64,000 nucleotides of DNA from Doryteuthis pealeii. Its lineage: Eukaryota > Mollusca > Cephalopoda > Myopsida > Loliginidae. Within the stretch, counting starts at the first letter, position 1; every line of letters starts with the position of its first letter. A program made the translations under genes and the position numbers. Under the pieces are notes generated by a model. That model was not told the origin of the DNA and searched no databases. It was given only the letters and a program-made list of their open reading frames with translations. Below are positions 55,101 to 61,100 of this stretch, in pieces. The DNA lies in assembly GCA_023376005.1 (NCBI GenBank), contig CM042179.1, positions 21,911,406 to 21,975,405 on the forward strand. Direction: 5' to 3'.

Positions 55101-58100
55101 ATTATTCTTATTTTATTGTTTTATATTCTTTTGTTGTTGTTTGGTTAAGCAACTGCTCAATTTCTTCACACAAGTGAGAAGACAGAATAAGTCATTCTGC
55201 TAAATATAACAGATATCTAAAATCAAAATAATTAACTGCTATAAAAACATTTATCCCACAAATATCTTCTACTAAATGGTTTCTTTGTTATCAATTATCT
55301 TATTTTAATTTTGAATCACTAATTTATCCTTTTTAATATCTTTAACTTTTTTTTAATGTTATGCTTCTGCACCATATTTAATACTGAAAGGACAAGCAAA
55401 CTGTTGTGGACTAGCCTGATGTACCTAGCATAGAGAGTGAATGTACTGGTCCAGGATTATTCATACATGGCTGTCTAAAAGCATTGATGTGATTACTGAG
55501 ACTACAAGGATTACGGGACCATTACACAAACTGTCTACCTCAAGGTTTTAGCATTGTTGAGAGTTACTATATGTCTGGCGCACATGTAGTTTCAATGTAC
55601 TAGTATACTGAATACTGTAGGAACCAGTATACAACACAAACTCAAATTTAGTTCAAGAAATTTTTTTAACCATATTTTGATCTTCTTTCAGAATAGTACA
55701 ATGTATTCATCTTGAGCAAACTCAATGAAAAAACAAAAAACAAAATGGAGGATAAAACTTTCTACTTCCAAGTTGTTTTGTTGCATGCTGGGAAAGAAAT
55801 TAGAAGTTCAAATAATAATGAATGATAAATAACTTATAAAAATACTTTTTTTTTCTTTCCTTCTCACAAAATGTCCATCTTTTATTGTTGATTCACTCAG
55901 TTCCTATATCAGAAGGTTGAATGGTAAGACCTGTATTGTTTAAGGAAGACTAGGCCTGTTGTCTGCATGATTATTACTGCAACAACCACACAAATTGCTA
56001 AAATTATGTCTATTGTTGCTATTGATTATTCTCTCTTATCATCAGAACACTCCACTTTACTATCATCAGAGTACAAATTGTTATCATTATTGTGAGAATC
56101 AAAAGTAAGTTCTACTACTTCATTAGCAAGATATTTTTTTCAGTTAAAGTATCACATATTCTCTGAAATGGAATTCTGGGATGTAGAATTATTTCTTATG
56201 AATGAAAAAAGATAATAAATGATAAGTAGGTGATTAGCAGCAGATGATAGAAAATATCATTAATGACAGACAGATGAGTAAACATAGTAGTAAAATATGA
56301 AGAAAGAGATAAAAGTTAAATAACATAAGAATTTCATATCATTTGCTGACCAACATTAACTTTATTTATATGTATATACTTATATAACAATAGTGTAACA
56401 AATATTACATGGTATGTATTTACCCAACCCTTCCACTGTGGACAAGACATGGCACAAGGTTATTTTTTATGTGGAGTACAGTTGGTTTGAACTCAGAGTT
56501 TTCCTTCTCCTAGACTAGTTACCTAACCAAAAGCTAAAGAACTCAGTCTGCCCTACTATTTACTCATAGCTGGAGGGAGGATAGTTAGATTCGTACCTTT
56601 TCCAAGGGTACTAGCGCTATGTGAACTGTGGCTTCAGCTAGGATTTGAACTCAGGTTGACGAGTCCATTTTCTATGACTAACCAGTACACCACCACACCT
56701 CCTATAGTATTACATAAATGGTTGTAATTTTTATTATTTAACCATAGCTGGGGGAGAACAGATGGGTCCATGCCTTTTCAAAAGAATTAGCAAAATACAA
56801 GCAGCTTCATCTATTATTTAAACTCAGGGTGCTATGTCCATTTCCAAAGATGATAACCATTACATCATGTGCCTCTACCTCATATTATCACGTTATATAG
56901 ATATATATTGGAGGTGTGTGGTGTAATGGTTACTGTCATTGGAAATGGACATGGCAAGATGAGTTCAAATCCTGGGTGAGGCTGTTTGTATTTCACAGTG
57001 CTAATATCTTTGGGAAAGGTATGCATCCAACTATTCTCCCTCCAGCTATGGGTAAATAGTAGGGCAGACTGGGCTCAAACCTTTGTATAGCAACTAGTCT
57101 AGGAGAAGGAAAACTGAATTCAAACCTGTAAAACTCCACTTAAGAAATTGACATCCTACTCATGTGGAGGTGTTGGTAAGGGGGGGGGGTATTTTCCTCT
57201 CATCCCACTTATGAGGGCATGACACAAGGACATTTTTATGTGGGTCCACCCACAAGCCAAAGCTTATGGGTGGTAGGCACAAAAAATGTGTCGATCCGAT
57301 TGGCATTCCCCCTCAAAGGGGGTGCCTCCTGGGATCGACGCTATTAATTTATTTTACCGGTCCAGTGGCCAAAGCACACTGGACCCCCAGCCAAAACCGG
57401 GTGCATTAGGAGGGTTGGTAAATATGTATATAAATATATATTAAGCTTGACATGCTTTCTTTGTACTGAAGACAACAAATGAAATGTCAGTACTATGTTA
57501 CTTGAATCTAAACTCAACTTTTCAACAACATTTTATAACATTTCTCTGAATTTTTGAGATGAGGCTTGATAATTAGTATTATTTGGATTATTCAGACTAT
57601 TGTCCTCATCTTTGTTATCTGTACAATTAGTTTGAGAAGGCGCCCGAATCTGAAAAGAAGGATTCCGAGTCCAACAAGAAATACCTGAAGAAGACCGGAG
57701 GGCAAACTAGCCGAAATGTTGTACAGATAACAATAAAGATGAAGACAATAGTCCGAATAATCCAAATAATACTAACATTTTATAAATTGACAGATTATAT
57801 TTTGTTTACAACAAAAATTCATTATGTAAAAAATGTTCAATCACAATATAACTGTACACTAGTATTATTTGGATTAATAATCTTCATACAATGACTGCTA
57901 TTTACACAATAGCATTGCAACCAACAAAGCCTTCATCAGATGATGACTCTGGGTTCAGGCATGGTTTTGGGGCCGAAGCATCATTACCACTAACCCAGAG
58001 CACCCCAGCAGTATCTCACGATACCACCAGACTTTGTCGGTTTGATGTCACAATGTAGGATTGCCATATTCACGCTGATGCGGTTAGAGCTTTATCCTGG

Positions 58101-61100
58101 ATCTTTTTTATGTATTTCCTCTTGTCTGGTAGAGAAAGTCCAAGTTTAGACAAAAATGCCAAGGTTGTGTTGGTAATAAATCCCCGGCATCCAACTTCGA
58201 TGGGAAATACATTTGTTATCCATCCGTTTCTGATGCATTGTTCATTTAAGTCTTCATATTTTTCCAACTTACGCTGATGTGCCCAATCAAGATTTTCTTC
58301 AAATGAACTGTCAATTTAACAATAAAAACTTTCTTTTGATTAACAGACCAAATGACAATATCAGGATGCTGGGCCGTTAACATTATTTCAGTTGGAAAAA
58401 CAAGTTTATTTGGACTATTGTCCTCATCTCAAAAATTTAGAGAAATAACTGTACACAATTAATCTATGAATATTTTATGGGCATTGCAGATTTTATAAAT
58501 ATAAACATACATTTCATTTTTCTGATCTCATTTTCTGCATGATAGAATTTGTAATTAAAACTTTATTTTGAATAAACAATCATCTATATTTAACACTTGA
58601 TAATAATAGTGTAATACTTACCTCATGTAAAGTGGTTAAGTAATTCAATATACTCTGTAGTTCATCTTCAAGAATGCCTTGTCCCTTTCGTATCAATTCT
58701 ACTACATAGAGCAACATGTAAGACCTTAATCTTACAATTTCATCTCTTGTAGGCCTTGGACCATCTAAAATAAATTAATAAATGTTTTCATTAATTTCTT
58801 TTAATAAGCATTTATGTAAATTGCTGGAAAAAGAAAATTTTTTAATCCAGTGCCATGTATTTTATTTAAACTAGCAACAAAAAAACACTCTCCGGGCAGT
58901 GTAAAAAATACTTTTTGAAAGATAATGCCTAAGGGGATGGGGGGTTAAAAATTCAATGTCAGAGGGTTTGTATCATAAGTAAGGAAAATCCTCATATCTA
59001 TTAAAGGAATAAAGAAATAAAAGAATTTGAAATGAAAAATTAGTCCTGTCCCCCTCAAATAACGCAGATATTAATTCTTAAACAATTATTTTGAATATTT
59101 TCCCCATATATTTTACACAAAATTGTAGGTATTTATTTATTTGTAAACTTTTTAGTTAACATCTCGTTACTGAAATAAAAAAAGGACGAGAGTAAAAAAC
59201 AATTTTTGAAATTGCTTACTCAAATTTTGAGTGTATATAACACAAGAATATTGTGATATAAGCGGTGACGTAGAGCTGTGACAGTTTTTGTTACAGACAG
59301 AAATACACACAATCTCCACTATTAATAGAGATTTCACTTAAATGAAAATATCTTCATTCATTTTCCTTGATAAATAATGCCTTATTTCTTATTATAATTA
59401 CATTTTATGAATTTTACAATTTGACCACAATTTTAGATCTAAAGACTTTGCTTGATGATACCAACCAATAGCAGACCAGATCAGGGAGAACCCAGGTGAT
59501 ATTTTATGGGGTCAGCATTTTGTGGGTGAAAAAAATTGAAGATGCACTTAATCATTTTTATGTTATGGTGTTTCAAAAAAGAAATTTAACATTTTGTTTT
59601 TTAATTTTTTTTTTTTTCATTCATTCCTTTTTGTTTGGAAGATCACAAACACATGACATACTGCCCTGATGATGGCCTGACAGTGCTCTCAGCCTTTATT
59701 GGGAGACTGTCTGAATTCCTGGTACCTTGAGCTGGCCTTGCTGTGAGCCACCCCTTGCTGAGACCACACTGGGATATTCAAAGAGACATCCACTCTATAT
59801 TTAACCCCCCCCACCACCACCGACTCATGTTTTTTAATAAAAAGATAAATGTTCAAAGATTTTTTTGTTTGTTTTTTTAATTATTTCAAAATCAGTTGTG
59901 AGCATGTTGAAATTTTAACAAAATTTTCAGTAATAATAATAATTAATTAATTTTTGGTAATAATAATAATAAATAATTAATAAATTAATTTTTTAGGTTC
60001 TTTTATTATGTAAACCTTGAGAAAATATCTTTATATCACTGAAAGGAGGGTTTCAACATTAGATCATTTGAATAAAAAGAATTTTTACATTTCTAGAAAG
60101 ATCAAGAACAAGAAGTCCACATATAAAAAAAAAAAAATTATGATATCATCACCCTGAAAAAGTTATTTGAAAATTTTAGTTTTGTTTTTTAAAAAAATCA
60201 AAAAACAATTTTTATACCATATTCTAGCAGACAATTAAAAATATTTAAAATTTTGAATTTTTTTTTTACAATTTTCTCTAAAATGAAATTTTTCAATCAT
60301 GACAAAAAAAATACAAAGTTTTTTTTTAGGGGGTGGGGATTAAACAACTTTTTATTTAAAAATTACAAAAACTTAGTTTAAGATGATCTTTCTCATAGTT
60401 TTGGTAAAAAAAAATTGTCTTTATTTAGATTATTTAAAACTGTCATATTTTACTTAAACACTGTGAAGCCACAAATAAGACAAAAATGAAAAGTGTTAAT
60501 ATTACGTTATAGATTCAAATCCTTATTAACTGAAGTGACAAAAAAACTAAAACTAAACCAGCTGATGTACACGTGACTTAATATAGTGGAAGTGTATCTA
60601 TGGAAGTCATGTGAATTCCAGACAGTCATTGGCATCATGAGAAGTTGCAGGTGATGCAAGAATAGACTGGCAATTGATAAGTAGATATTTACCCAACTTG
60701 TTTGCTATAAGTAGGATGTGACAGAAGTATGTTGGCTGGTTGGTTGGATTTTATGGCATGTCAACCCTTGTTGGGTCATTTTATGGCATGTCAACCCTTG
60801 TTGGGTCATTTTATGGCATGTCAAGCCTTGTTGGGTCATTTTATGGCAAAGACGTTTTTGTTTTATTCGTTTTTGATGTGTACTCAATTTTTTAAAAACT
60901 CAATGTTTTTTTTAACTCATTTTTTCTATTTAACCTATAGATTGGAGCTTAACAGGTACTACCACTCCGGGTTAGAGTGTATCTGGGAGTAATAGTGATG
61001 AAGGAGTACTCCACATTCCTCAGAGCTCTAGAATTCAAACTTCACCATCAGATAGTTTAACCCAGGACAAGAAAGAAGTATGGGGCAAGGATCAAACTCG

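Noticed and set aside
57900..57975. ATCTGATGAAGGC shared by both endonuclease-domain copies
   Set aside because: Core-like heptamer without stem II/GAAA; treated as part of the retroelement tail.
59660..59720. CTGATGATGGCC near ccctgatgatggcc
   Set aside because: No GAAA and no closing stem I; only part of the motif.
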